A stretch of 34,799 nt of DNA, taken from assembly GCA_029212845.1 (NCBI GenBank), contig JARGPD010000033.1:1-34799 (forward strand). The letters run 5' to 3'. The first letter of the stretch is position 1. Every line of letters begins with the position of its first letter. This document shows positions 7,720 through 16,178 of the stretch, piece after piece. A model generated the notes under the pieces. It saw nothing but the letters and a program-made list of their open reading frames with translations, ran no database searches and was not told the DNA's origin. The translations under genes were made by a program, and so were the position numbers. The stretch is from Planctomycetota bacterium (GTDB lineage Bacteria; Planctomycetota; UBA1135; GCA-002686595).

Positions 7720-8761
7720 GCCCGCAGCCCTCCTGGTCACCGGCGCCACGGGCTTCGTCGGAGGCCACTTCCTGCGCGCCGCCCACGCCGCGGGCCACCC
7801 GCTCGCGGCTCTCGCCCGCCCGACCTCCAAGCGCGAGCATCTCGCCGAGCTGCCGATCGACTGGTGCCTCGGGGACGTCGCCTCGAAGGGCGAGGTCGAT
7901 GCCGCGGTCGCGCGCCTCGCCGCCACCGCCGAGGGTCGCGCGACCGCCCTCGTGCACGGCGCGGCGGTGATCAGCTACAAGACCGGCTCGGGTCCTCTGC
8001 AGGACGCGGTCAACGTCGAGGGCACCCGCCACGTGCTCGACGCCGCGGCGCGCCACGGCATCGACCGGGTGCTGCTCGTGAGCTCCGTCGTGGCCGTCGG
8101 CGTCGCGCCCGATGCGCGCTCGACGATCGACGAAGAGGCCCCCTTCGAGCTCGTGCGCGAGGTGACCGGCAAGCCCTTCGTCTCCGACTACATGCGCACC
8201 AAGCGCGTGGCCGAGGAGCTGGCCCTCGGCCGCGACGACCTCGACGTGGTCGTCGTCAACCCGGGCGCGATCTTCGGCGAGGCACCGACGCCGTCCAACA
8301 CCGCCCACGTCTTCCAGCGCGTCGAGCACAGCCCGATCGGACGCATCGCGGCGCCGGGCTCGCTCTCCGCGGTGGGGGTCGAGGACGTGGCCGCGGGCAT
8401 GCTGCTGGCCCTGGCCAAGGGCCGCAGGGGCCGGCGCTACCTCTTGACCGACGAGAACCTGTGCCTCGGCGAGCTGGTCGCGCGCATCGAGGCCGCCATC
8501 CGGCCGGGCGCCCCCGGCCGGCGCGTGCTCAAGCCCGGGCGCGGCACCTGGGCGGCCCTAGTCGCTGGCGCGCGGCTCGTCGACCGCTTCCACCGGCTCG
8601 AGGTGGTCACCCCGACCGCGCTCGAGCTGCTCGGTCTACACTTTCGCTACGACTCGAGCCGCGCCCGGCAGGAGCTGGGCTGGAGCCCGCAGAGCCTCGA
8701 CCTGGTTCTCGCGAAAACCGCGAGCTGGTTGCGCCGTATTGGTTGGCTTCCCCCAGTCTGA
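7712..8761 (+). CDS. NAD(P)-dependent epimerase/reductase (extended SDR)
   Basis: This 349-aa extended short-chain dehydrogenase has the nucleotide-binding motif TGATGFVGGH (residues 10-19). An active-site Ser lies in VLLVSSVVAVG (about 124), and the catalytic YxxxK is Tyr160/Lys164 in DYMRTK. VVVNPGAIFGE resembles the substrate loop of dihydroflavonol-4-reductase/HpnA-type members. Such enzymes modify nucleotide sugars, sterols or hopanoid side chains; the substrate cannot be assigned. The ATG overlaps the kinase gene by 8 bp, so it is co-transcribed and probably translationally coupled. The next gene starts 43 bp downstream. Confidence 0.85.
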   Translation: MPEPAALLVTGATGFVGGHFLRAAHAAGHPLAALARPTSKREHLAELPIDWCLGDVASKGEVDAAVARLAATAEGRATALVHGAAVISYKTGSGPLQDAVNVEGTRHVLDAAARHGIDRVLLVSSVVAVGVAPDARSTIDEEAPFELVREVTGKPFVSDYMRTKRVAEELALGRDDLDVVVVNPGAIFGEAPTPSNTAHVFQRVEHSPIGRIAAPGSLSAVGVEDVAAGMLLALAKGRRGRRYLLTDENLCLGELVARIEAAIRPGAPGRRVLKPGRGTWAALVAGARLVDRFHRLEVVTPTALELLGLHFRYDSSRARQELGWSPQSLDLVLAKTASWLRRIGWLPPV

Positions 8762-8804
8762 CCGAACGATCCGATCCCCCCCTGGCCTCCCCCCAGGCCC
8801 TCCG

Positions 8805-11800
8805 ATGAACGCGAACCGCACCCTGCTGCTGCTCCTGGCCGCCGTCCTGGCCGGACTCCTCTGGCTCTTCCTCGGTGGCGAGGACCCCCCCGGGCCCATC
8901 GACTCGCCGCCCCCTTCGGCGCCGGGCCGCTCGGTCGCCGGGACCCAGGCCAGCGCCAGGCTCGAAGGCGCTTCTGGGGGGACGAGCCTCGAGCTTCCCG
9001 CGGGCTCCATGCGCTCCGAGCTGACCGCCATGGGGTCGGGCGTGCGCTTGGCCGGTGAGGGGCGTCTGACGGGCCAGGTCGTCGCCCGCGAGGGCGGCAG
9101 CGGCGTGGGGGGCGTGCGCGTCGACCTCTACAGCTTCCCGCCCCAGGGCGCGGACTTCGTCGGGCGCATGCTGCGGCTCGCCAAGACCGGCGCGGACTTC
9201 GAGGCGCGCGCCAAGCCGGTGGCCACCACCGAGAGCGAGGCCGACGGCAGCTTCTCGTTCGAGGGCGTCCGCCAGGGCGAGTTCTTCGCCGAGGCGCGCG
9301 GTGGCTTTGCGATCCCCGACCCGATCCAGAAGGTGCTTGTCGCCCCGTCCGGGGAGGGCGGTCCCGTCACCCTGCACGTGCGCCTCGGCGGCCAGCTGAC
9401 CGGCCTCGTGCGCGACCAGGCCGGGCGGCCCGTCGCGGGTGCACGGGTGATCAGCGGCCAGGGCGAGGGCGTGTTCCTCGACAGCCTGCGCAGCGGCGAT
9501 GTGGTCGTGCGCGAGGCTCGCACCGACGGCAAGGGTCGCTTCGAGCTCGACGGGCTTCCGCCGGGCAACGGCTTCCGCGTGACCGCGTTGCACCCCGGCC
9601 ACGGGCTGGCCTTCGAGCGCGGGGTCGAGGTCGTCGCCGGCACCTCGCGCACGGTCGACCTCAGCTTCGGCCCCGCCGGCGAGGTCGTTGGCACGGTGGT
9701 CAGCACCAGCGCCGACGAGGCCGGGGACGAGCTGCGCCTGCCGGTGGCCGGCGCGCGCATCTCGGTCGTGCCGCGCGGCCTGCGCGAGCTGGTCTACGCC
9801 GAGGAGCTGCTCGACTTCGCCGGGGGCGCGAGCGATGCCGAGGGCCGCTTCCGCCTGGCGCCGGTGCCGCCGGGCACCTTCGACCTGATCGCCTGGGCAC
9901 CGGGCCACCGCCCGATGCACCACGGCCCGGTCCACGTGGCCGGCTCGGGCGTCACCGACGGCGGCACCCTGCAGCTCGAGCGCGGGCCGATGATCGCGGG
10001 CAGGGTCCAGGACACCGCCGGTGAGCCCCTGTCCGGGGTCGCCGTGCGCTGGGACCTGGCCGACTTCCGCGGCAGCGCGGACTTCACCTTCGCGCCGATC
10101 CTGTACCAAGCTCTCGAGGGCTTCGAGTTCCCGGTGACCGATGCCGAGGGCCGCTTCGTCGCCGGTCCCTTCGAGGACGACTCACGCCAGCGCCTGCAGT
10201 TCTTCAAGGTGGCCCACTCGCCCAAGACCGAGCGCTGGAAGCCGAGCCAGGGCGAGCTGGTCGTGACCCTCTCCGGCGGCGGCGCCGTCGAGGGGGTCGT
10301 CGTGGATCGCCTCACCAAGCGCCCGGTGACCAGCTTCACCATCTCGGGCACCGACCGCCTCGAGGAGGCCGCCGGCACCCCTGGCGCCTGGAACCCCTTC
10401 GCCGGCGGCCAGCTCGTCGAGGACGAGGCCGGCCGCTTCCGCGTCGACGCCGTCGCCCCGGGCAAGGCCAAGCTGTTCGTCTCGGCCCCGGGCTACCGCA
10501 CCGCTAGCGTGCCCAACCTGGAGGTCGTGGAGGGCGAGCTGCTCGAGGGCGTCGTGGTTGAGCTCCTGCGCGGCCACGTCGTGCGCGGTCGCGTGGTCGA
10601 CGGCGACGCCGAGCCGGTGGTCGGCGCGCGGGTCGCAGCCACCCGCGGCAGCGACGGCATCGCCAGCATGGAGAAGCGCATGCAGGGCGGGCGTCGCGAG
10701 CAGCCCGACCGGATCGCGATGGAGGACTTCCAGAACCGCATGCCCGCGGGTGCCCTGGCGTTCGGCGTCTCGCTCGGCTTGGTCGAGTCGGCGCTGACCG
10801 ACGAGACCGGCGCCTTCGAGCTCGAGGGGCTCGCCGCCGGCAGCTGGACCGTCCACGCGACCCACCGGGACTTCGCCTCGGGCAAGTCCGAGGTGGTCCA
10901 GCTCGAGGGCGATCCCGAAGCCGTCGTGGATGCCGAGCTCGAGGTGCCCGCGTCGGCCGAGGTCGTCGTCGAGATGCAGAACGGCTCGCGGCTCTTCGGC
11001 CGCGTCAGCGACCGCTACGACCGGCCGGTCGCGGGCACGATGGTGATCGCCTTCTCGCCTGCGGTCTTCGCTTCGGGCAAGACCGCCGGCGGCGGGTACC
11101 AGGCGGAGACCAACGCCGAGGGCCGCTACGAGATGGCGCACATGGTGCCCGGCGGCTACTTCCTCTTGGTGACGCGCGGCAACGAATCCCTCGACCTGCT
11201 CAGCTTCCTCGGCACGATGCAGTTCGAGCTGGTGACCGTGCCCGAGGGGCGCGACCTCGAGAAGGACCTGATCGACAGCTCTGCCGCGGCGACGCGGGTC
11301 ACTGGCGTGGTGCGCGAGGCCGGTGAGCCGGTCTCGGGCGGCACCCTGATCGCCATGGCCCTGGATGCGGCCAACATGCTGGGGGTCGACGTCAAGGTCG
11401 CCTCCGTGTCGGGTGAGGGGCGCTACGAGTTCCCGGGTCTCGCCGAGGGGGGCTACCAGTTCCGCTACGAGAGCCGCGGCCGACGCGCCGCCATGGAGGT
11501 CGACGTCCCCGACCGGCCCGAGCTGCGGCTCGACCTGGACCTGCCTTCGGGGGTGATCGAGGGCACCGTGACCGACGCTGCGACGGGGCAGCCCGTGCCG
11601 CGCGCCTTCCTCACCCTGCGCAACCTGGACAAGTCCTACAAGCTCGGTGGGCTGATCGGCGGCATGGTCGGCGACAGCCTCTCGACGAGCTACGAGCGCG
11701 CGGACAAGGCGGGTGCCTACTCCTTCGATGGCTTGGCTCCCGGGAGCTACGAGCTGGTCGCGGCGGGCACCAAGTCCGGCAAGGCCGGCGTCGACTTCGG

Positions 11801-12422
11801 CCCGGCCGAGCCGGTCGTGGTCGACGTGCGCGCGGGCTCGGGACCGGTGGTGGTCGACCTGGCCCTGCCGCCGACCCGTGCGATCCGCGGCAGCGTGCTC
11901 GACGAGCTCGGCAGCCCCGTGCCCTATGCCATGGTCGTCGCCCGCCGGGATGGCACCGCCGAGCTTCCGCGCGAGGGCAAGGCCGACGCCGAGGGCCGCT
12001 TCGAGGTCCAGGGTCTGGGCCTCGGAAGCTACCTCGTCACCGTGCGCGCGAAGGGCTTCGCGACCCAGGCCGGCCTCGAGGTCGAGGTGGCGGACGACGG
12101 CGCCGAGCTCGACGTCGTGCTGCACCGCGGCACCCCGGTCGAGGTGCTCGTCCTGGCCGCCGATGGCAGCCCGGCGCCGGGGGCGATCGCCAACCTGACC
12201 CACGTCGCGGGAGAAGATCCTGGTGGCGAGCGCGCCAACCAGGCCCTCGAGACCTGGTTCTCGGGCAAGGGCGTGGCCGGCTTGAACGGGGTCGTCGACC
12301 TCGGCCGCTTCGCGCCGGGGACCTACGAGCTCCAGGTCCGCCGCGGTGGCGTCAGCGCCACCATCGAGGGCATCGAGGTGCCCGAGGGCGGCGAGCTGCG
12401 CATCGAGGCCCAGCTCCCCTGA
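8805..12422 (+). CDS. Giant exported protein of carboxypeptidase-regulatory-like repeats
   Basis: This 1205-aa protein has an N-terminal Leu-rich TM or signal-anchor helix at residues 6-25 and a Pro-rich linker. About eleven beta-sandwich units of the CarboxypepD_reg / Cna-B type follow. Each shows a G-x-V-x-(D)-x-G-x-P-V-x-G-A strand pair and a later G-R-F/Y-x-(F/L)-x-G-L-x-P-G pattern. Examples are GLVRDQAGRPVAGARV, AGRVQDTAGEPLSGVAV, RGRVVDGDAEPVVGARV, FGRVSDRYDRPVAGTMV, EGTVTDAATGQPVPRAF and RGSVLDELGSPVPYAMV. No protease or sortase motif is seen. Domain family knowledge suggests extracellular adhesion or scaffolding. The ATG at 8805 is chosen because the signal starts there; there is no Shine-Dalgarno. 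It lies in the kinase-epimerase operon and ends 9 bp before a convergent gene. Confidence 0.8.
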   Translation: MNANRTLLLLLAAVLAGLLWLFLGGEDPPGPIDSPPPSAPGRSVAGTQASARLEGASGGTSLELPAGSMRSELTAMGSGVRLAGEGRLTGQVVAREGGSGVGGVRVDLYSFPPQGADFVGRMLRLAKTGADFEARAKPVATTESEADGSFSFEGVRQGEFFAEARGGFAIPDPIQKVLVAPSGEGGPVTLHVRLGGQLTGLVRDQAGRPVAGARVISGQGEGVFLDSLRSGDVVVREARTDGKGRFELDGLPPGNGFRVTALHPGHGLAFERGVEVVAGTSRTVDLSFGPAGEVVGTVVSTSADEAGDELRLPVAGARISVVPRGLRELVYAEELLDFAGGASDAEGRFRLAPVPPGTFDLIAWAPGHRPMHHGPVHVAGSGVTDGGTLQLERGPMIAGRVQDTAGEPLSGVAVRWDLADFRGSADFTFAPILYQALEGFEFPVTDAEGRFVAGPFEDDSRQRLQFFKVAHSPKTERWKPSQGELVVTLSGGGAVEGVVVDRLTKRPVTSFTISGTDRLEEAAGTPGAWNPFAGGQLVEDEAGRFRVDAVAPGKAKLFVSAPGYRTASVPNLEVVEGELLEGVVVELLRGHVVRGRVVDGDAEPVVGARVAATRGSDGIASMEKRMQGGRREQPDRIAMEDFQNRMPAGALAFGVSLGLVESALTDETGAFELEGLAAGSWTVHATHRDFASGKSEVVQLEGDPEAVVDAELEVPASAEVVVEMQNGSRLFGRVSDRYDRPVAGTMVIAFSPAVFASGKTAGGGYQAETNAEGRYEMAHMVPGGYFLLVTRGNESLDLLSFLGTMQFELVTVPEGRDLEKDLIDSSAAATRVTGVVREAGEPVSGGTLIAMALDAANMLGVDVKVASVSGEGRYEFPGLAEGGYQFRYESRGRRAAMEVDVPDRPELRLDLDLPSGVIEGTVTDAATGQPVPRAFLTLRNLDKSYKLGGLIGGMVGDSLSTSYERADKAGAYSFDGLAPGSYELVAAGTKSGKAGVDFGPAEPVVVDVRAGSGPVVVDLALPPTRAIRGSVLDELGSPVPYAMVVARRDGTAELPREGKADAEGRFEVQGLGLGSYLVTVRAKGFATQAGLEVEVADDGAELDVVLHRGTPVEVLVLAADGSPAPGAIANLTHVAGEDPGGERANQALETWFSGKGVAGLNGVVDLGRFAPGTYELQVRRGGVSATIEGIEVPEGGELRIEAQLP

Positions 12423-12431
12423 GGCGAGTCC

Positions 12432-13661
12432 CTACTCGTCGGCGATCTCGAACACCGGCGAGTAGGTCCACATCGGGGTGCGCGTCGGGAAGAGCAGGCT
12501 CAGCTGCTCGCGCCCGAAGCTGTCGAGGACCTCGCTGCCGCCGGCGTCCGAGAAGGCCAGGTCGCGCCAGTCCAGGCGGCCGGTCAGGAGCGGGACCTCC
12601 CAGCCGGTGGGCAGGTCGATGTGCCGGTCCGACCGGCCGTGGTCGACCTCGACCGCGGTGGGGCCGTCCGGGGCCAAGAGGTAGTCGACCCCGTCGATGC
12701 CGAGGGACAGGTCGTCGAGCCCACTGAGCTCGAGCGCCCGGGACCAGGACGGCCCGGTGTCGGTCAGGACCCCGGTCCAGTCGACGATGCGCAGCAGGGC
12801 TTCGTCGTGGAAGTTGTTGCCCTCGGCCATGCAGCCGGCGCAGAACAGCTTGCGGAACAAGGGGTGCGGCGGCGGGAGGTGCACCTCGACCGTGCTGCGG
12901 TTGTGCTCGGCGGCGAGTCGGGCGAGGAAGGCGACCAGGCTCAGCACGGCGGTCGCGTCGGTGGCGCCACACTCCATCACCGCGAGGGTCTCGCGCACCC
13001 GGAAGCGCAGGTAGGCGTCGGCCTTGCCTTCGCGCTCGTGGATCACGGTGAACGCCTGGTCGGCGCTGCTCTCCCAGTCGATCGGCGCGTCGGTGCGCAC
13101 CTCGCTGCCGTCCACGCCGGAGTAGTTCTTGGCGTAGATCGCGTGGATGACCGGGATGTCCTCGGCGGTCAGGCCGCGCCAGGAGGAGGACTCGTCGGCG
13201 ACATCGTGGGCGGCGACGACGGCCTCGAGACGGTCGCGGCGGGCGTCGATCGTGTAGAGGTTGAAGGCGCCGACGTAGCCCCGGCGCTGGAAGAAGTCCT
13301 GGCCCCCGAGCACCACGGCGCCGCGGATGCCACGGTCGCCCAGGGCCGCGAGCCCGGTCTCCAACAGGAACGTGCCGACGGCCCGCTCGCGGACGTCCGG
13401 CAGGGTGCTGAACGGGGACGAGATGACCAGCGGGACCTCGCAGCCGCGGAACCGGAAGCGGCGCGGCAGGAACAGGGCGTAGCCGATGTCGGCGCCGCCG
13501 TCGGTCGCGACCAGGGACAGGCCAGGATCGAAGGTCGGGAAGTGGTGCGAGAGCTCGTGGACCAGCCGCGACTCGCGGCCGGGCCGCTGGAAGGCGGCAT
13601 CGAGCAGCGGTCCGAGGGCCGGGTCGGACTTCGGGTCCGCGGTACGGAGTTGGTAGGACAT
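12432..13661 (-). CDS. GNAT-family N-acetyltransferase, long form
   Basis: This 409-aa protein has an N-terminal GNAT domain resembling YhbS/Eis-type acetyltransferases. It has RESRLVHELS near residue 30 and LSLVATDGGADIGYALFLP as strands 2-3. VPLVISSPFSTLPDVRERAVG stands at the acetyl-CoA pyrophosphate loop position, here DVRERAVG rather than the usual Q/RxxGxG/A. VVLGGQDFFQRRGYVGAF matches the late G-D-x-x-F/Y-x-R-x-G-F motif. The remaining ~230 residues resemble a second degenerate GNAT-like or accessory region, as in Eis proteins, but no lipid-binding domain could be confirmed. The acceptor substrate is unknown. It is divergent from the GT2 gene (110-bp gap) and convergent with the giant repeat gene. 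Confidence 0.65.
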   Translation of the reverse strand: MSYQLRTADPKSDPALGPLLDAAFQRPGRESRLVHELSHHFPTFDPGLSLVATDGGADIGYALFLPRRFRFRGCEVPLVISSPFSTLPDVRERAVGTFLLETGLAALGDRGIRGAVVLGGQDFFQRRGYVGAFNLYTIDARRDRLEAVVAAHDVADESSSWRGLTAEDIPVIHAIYAKNYSGVDGSEVRTDAPIDWESSADQAFTVIHEREGKADAYLRFRVRETLAVMECGATDATAVLSLVAFLARLAAEHNRSTVEVHLPPPHPLFRKLFCAGCMAEGNNFHDEALLRIVDWTGVLTDTGPSWSRALELSGLDDLSLGIDGVDYLLAPDGPTAVEVDHGRSDRHIDLPTGWEVPLLTGRLDWRDLAFSDAGGSEVLDSFGREQLSLLFPTRTPMWTYSPVFEIADE

Positions 13662-13719
13662 GGGGGGGCGAGGGGGCCGGGTTCGGGCTCTGTCGTACCC
13701 GGGTGGACCCCATCGTACC

Positions 13720-13725
13720 TACTAT
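13720..13725 (+). promoter_or_regulatory. -10-like TACTAT for the GT2 gene
   Basis: A TACTAT hexamer (TANNNT) lies 46 nt before the chosen ATG at 13772. Transcription starting about 7 nt later would exclude the earlier in-frame ATGs at 13703 and 13724, which supports 13772. A GGTGGAG Shine-Dalgarno precedes that start. Confidence 0.35.
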
Positions 13726-13771
13726 GTCATACCCCTGCAGGATCGAGGCGTCGGTCGAGGGTGGTGGAGCC

Positions 13772-14611
13772 ATGTCAGCCAAGTCGGAAGCAACGGAGCA
13801 AGGGGCAGATCGGGAGCGCGGCCTGGTGCAGGTCGGCGTCGTGATGCCGGCACTCGATGAGGCCGAGGCGATCGGCTTGGTGCTTGCCGAGCTGCTCGAG
13901 GCCCTCTCCGGGGAGCGCAGCGCCGGGCGCATCGGGGAGGCCCGCGTGGTCGTGGTCGACAACGGCTCGGGCGACGGGACGGGGGACGTGGCGCGCGGCT
14001 TGGGCGTCGAGGTCGTGCGCGAGGAGCGCCGCGGCTACGGCCGCGCTTGCTTGTGCGGGCTCGCGGAGCTGCTTGGCGAGGGCGGGCTCGGCCCCGGCGA
14101 CCTGGTCCTGTTCCTCGACGCCGACCACTCGGACTTCCCCGAGGACCTGACCGCCGTGCTCGCGCCGCTGCTCGCGGGGGAGGCCGACCTGGTCATCGGC
14201 TCGCGGGTGCTCGGGGGCGCGACGATGCAGGCGCTCCTGCCCCAGGCCTGGCTCGGCAACCGCCTGGCCTGCTTCCTGATGTGGAGCCTGTTCGGAGCGC
14301 GGCACACCGACCTCGGACCCTTCCGCGCGATCGAGGTCGCGGCGCTCCGGCACCTGGCGATGGGCGACGAGACCTTCGGCTGGACGATCGAGATGCAGCT
14401 CAAGGCGCGCCTAGCGCGGCTCGAGGTGGTCGAGGTCCCGGTGCGCTACCGGGCGCGGATCGGCACGAGCAAGATCACCGGGACCCTCAGGGGGACCCTA
14501 GGCGCGGCCTACAAGATCCTGGGCTGGATCTTCGGCTACCGCCTGCGGACCTGGCTCACTCCGGGGCGAATCCCCAGGTACCCGAGACCGTCGCGTAGCG
14601 CACGCCGATGA
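13772..14611 (+). CDS. Family 2 glycosyltransferase
   Basis: This 279-aa GT-A fold enzyme has the first strand VGVVMPALDEAEAIG, the second motif VVVDNGSGDGT, and an acidic DxD site in VLFLDADHSDFPEDL. VIGSRVLGG and a GNRLACFLMWSLFG segment with DLGPFRAI follow, as in dolichyl-phosphate-mannose-synthase-like enzymes. It would transfer a sugar from a nucleotide donor at the cytoplasmic face; no C-terminal TM bundle is present. The start at 13772 has a good ribosome site (GGTGGAG). In-frame ATGs at 13703 and 13724 are upstream alternatives. The last 56 bp overlap, on the opposite strand, the end of the small lipoprotein gene. The basic C-terminal tail (RYPRPSRSARR) is encoded in that overlap and is probably not catalytic. 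Confidence 0.85.
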   Translation: MSAKSEATEQGADRERGLVQVGVVMPALDEAEAIGLVLAELLEALSGERSAGRIGEARVVVVDNGSGDGTGDVARGLGVEVVREERRGYGRACLCGLAELLGEGGLGPGDLVLFLDADHSDFPEDLTAVLAPLLAGEADLVIGSRVLGGATMQALLPQAWLGNRLACFLMWSLFGARHTDLGPFRAIEVAALRHLAMGDETFGWTIEMQLKARLARLEVVEVPVRYRARIGTSKITGTLRGTLGAAYKILGWIFGYRLRTWLTPGRIPRYPRPSRSARR

Positions 14612-14876
14612 CGTCGAGCAGCCAGTCGAACCAGCCCAGGTACGGATAGACCGTCGCGTCCGTGATCTGGGTGTTGGGCTGGCGAGCGTCCGAGGCGTTC
14701 TCGCGGGCGATGTCGATGGCCGACTTGGGCAGGTCGATCGACAGGATCGTGAAGGCCAGGCCTGTGGACTCGAAGGTCCCCGACGTGGTCGTGTCACGGT
14801 CGAACCTGACGCTGGCGCAGGAGACGGTCAGGCCAAGCAGCAGACTGGCAAGGAAGAGGCGCGGGGTGGCGGGCAT
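14556..14876 (-). CDS. Small putative lipoprotein, unknown function
   Basis: This 106-aa protein starts MPATPRLFLASLLLGLTVSC, a short lipoprotein signal with a variant lipobox (TVSC, Cys20). The mature part contains DRDTTTSGTFESTGLAF, a predicted beta start, then LPKSAIDIARENASD, a helix, and YPYLGWFDWLLDVIGVRY, an aromatic segment. I do not recognise the family. The ATG at 14876 gives the correct signal length and lies 7 nt after a TATGTT -10-like box. Its 3' end overlaps the convergent GT2 gene by 56 bp. The signal peptide and the promoter-like element support a real gene. Confidence 0.65.
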   Translation of the reverse strand: MPATPRLFLASLLLGLTVSCASVRFDRDTTTSGTFESTGLAFTILSIDLPKSAIDIARENASDARQPNTQITDATVYPYLGWFDWLLDVIGVRYATVSGTWGFAPE

Positions 14877-14883
14877 GCACGTG

Positions 14884-14889
14884 AACATA
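14884..14889 (-). promoter_or_regulatory. -10-like TATGTT for the small lipoprotein
   Basis: On the minus strand TATGTT is followed by exactly 7 nt (CACGTGC) and then the ATG at 14876. This is the spacing expected if transcription starts at the A of the start codon. Confidence 0.4.
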
Positions 14890-14934
14890 TCCCGCGAGAG
14901 CCCCACGGTTCAGCCCCCGGGGCGGAATTCCAGA

Positions 14935-14940
14935 TAGGAT
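14935..14940 (+). promoter_or_regulatory. -10-like TAGGAT upstream of galactokinase gene
   Basis: TAGGAT ends 7 nt before the ATG at 14948 and 1 nt before the ATG at 14942. If it is the -10 box, the transcript starts near 14947-14948, so 14948 would be the start codon of a leaderless mRNA. Confidence 0.4.
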
Positions 14941-14947
14941 CATGGGC

Positions 14948-16171
14948 ATGGAGGTCCAACCCCCGCCGAGCCTCGCCGCTGTCTCGATCCCGACCGAGGC
15001 TCGCTTCGCCGCCCATCATAGGTCCTTCCTGGAGCGCTTCGGCTCCGGGGGCAGCCCCCCACGCCTGTTCTTCGCCCCTGGGCGGATCAACCTGATGGGG
15101 GCGCACCTCGACTACAACGGCGGCCCGGTCATGCCGATGGCGATCGACCGGGGCACCTTCCTGGCCCTGCGCCCGAGGACCGACGGGCTGCTGGTCCTGG
15201 CCTCATCGCGCGAGGCCGAGGGCCACGAGCTGCACCTCTCGGAACTAGGTGAGGCGAGCTCGAGTGGCCGCTGGTGGGACTATCCCGTGGGGGTCGCCAA
15301 GGCCCTCGCCGACGCCGGAGCCGAGCTTGGAACCTCGGGGGGCTTCGACCTGTACTTCGGAGGCGACCTGCCGGTGGGGGCGGGCCTCTCGTCCTCGGCC
15401 TCGATCACCCTGGTGACCGCCCTGGCCCTGGACGCGGGCCTCGACCTGCAGCTGGATGTGGAGGCCGCGATCGTCGCCGCCCTGTGGGCCGAGCGCGAGT
15501 ACGTCGGCGTGCACTGCGGCATCATGGATCCCTACGCCGTCGGCTTCGCACGCCCCGGTCGCGTGCTGCTGCTCGACTGCTCGGACAGCTCTTGGCAGCA
15601 CCTGCCCCTCGACGGGAAGCGCTACTCGGTCGGCATCGTGGACACCGGCGTGCGGCGCGAGCTTGCCCGGGGCGAGTTCAACCTGCGCGTCGCCCAGTGC
15701 GCCCAGGCCTTCGAGGCCCTGGGTCCCGCTGCGCCCGGTGCGACCTGCCTGGCCGAGGTGCCCCTCGAGGTGCTCGAAGGGGCCCGGCTCGAGCCCGTGG
15801 TCGCCCGGCGCGCGCGCCATGTGATCGAGGAGACGGCGCGCACCTTCGCGGCCAGTGCCGCGCTCCAGCGCGGGGACGTCGGCGGCTTCGCGGGCGAGAT
15901 GTTCGCGGCGCACCACTCGCTCCGCGACCTGTTCGAGGTCTCGATCCCCGAGCTCGACACGATCGTCGAGGTGGCCGAGGCCCACTCCGGGGTGCTCGGC
16001 GCGCGCCTGACCGGTGCCGGCTTCGGCGGCTGCGTGGCCGCGATCCTCGAAGCCGGCAGCGAGGACGACTTCGCCGAACAGGTGCGGGCGCTGCACGTCC
16101 AGCGCCACGTGCGCGAGCCCCAGGTCGCCTTCTATCAAGGCTCTCCGGGGCTCGGCGAGGTCGGTCTCTAG
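14948..16171 (+). CDS. galK: GalK-family sugar kinase with altered sugar-binding motif
   Basis: This 407-aa GHMP kinase has the three family motifs. The N-terminal galactokinase signature is APGRINLMGAHLDYNGG (from about residue 44). The ATP loop is PVGAGLSSSAS (142-152). The C-terminal motif GARLTGAGFGGC is near residue 355. The catalytic Asp is Asp194 in CGIMDPYAVG, where GalK normally has GIMDQ. The signature normally reads GEHTDYN; here it is GAHLDYN, replacing the Glu that contacts the galactose 6-position and the following Thr. The enzyme should phosphorylate a hexose at C1, but the substrate may not be galactose. The start at 14948 is preferred over 14942 from promoter spacing. No other Leloir gene is adjacent. 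Confidence 0.8.
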   Translation: MEVQPPPSLAAVSIPTEARFAAHHRSFLERFGSGGSPPRLFFAPGRINLMGAHLDYNGGPVMPMAIDRGTFLALRPRTDGLLVLASSREAEGHELHLSELGEASSSGRWWDYPVGVAKALADAGAELGTSGGFDLYFGGDLPVGAGLSSSASITLVTALALDAGLDLQLDVEAAIVAALWAEREYVGVHCGIMDPYAVGFARPGRVLLLDCSDSSWQHLPLDGKRYSVGIVDTGVRRELARGEFNLRVAQCAQAFEALGPAAPGATCLAEVPLEVLEGARLEPVVARRARHVIEETARTFAASAALQRGDVGGFAGEMFAAHHSLRDLFEVSIPELDTIVEVAEAHSGVLGARLTGAGFGGCVAAILEAGSEDDFAEQVRALHVQRHVREPQVAFYQGSPGLGEVGL

Positions 16172-16178
16172 GACCGGT

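Noticed and set aside
4402-7926. 1174-codon open frame on the minus strand over the kinase and GT9 genes
   Set aside because: It is antisense to the kinase and out of frame with the true GT9 gene; the translation shows no motif.
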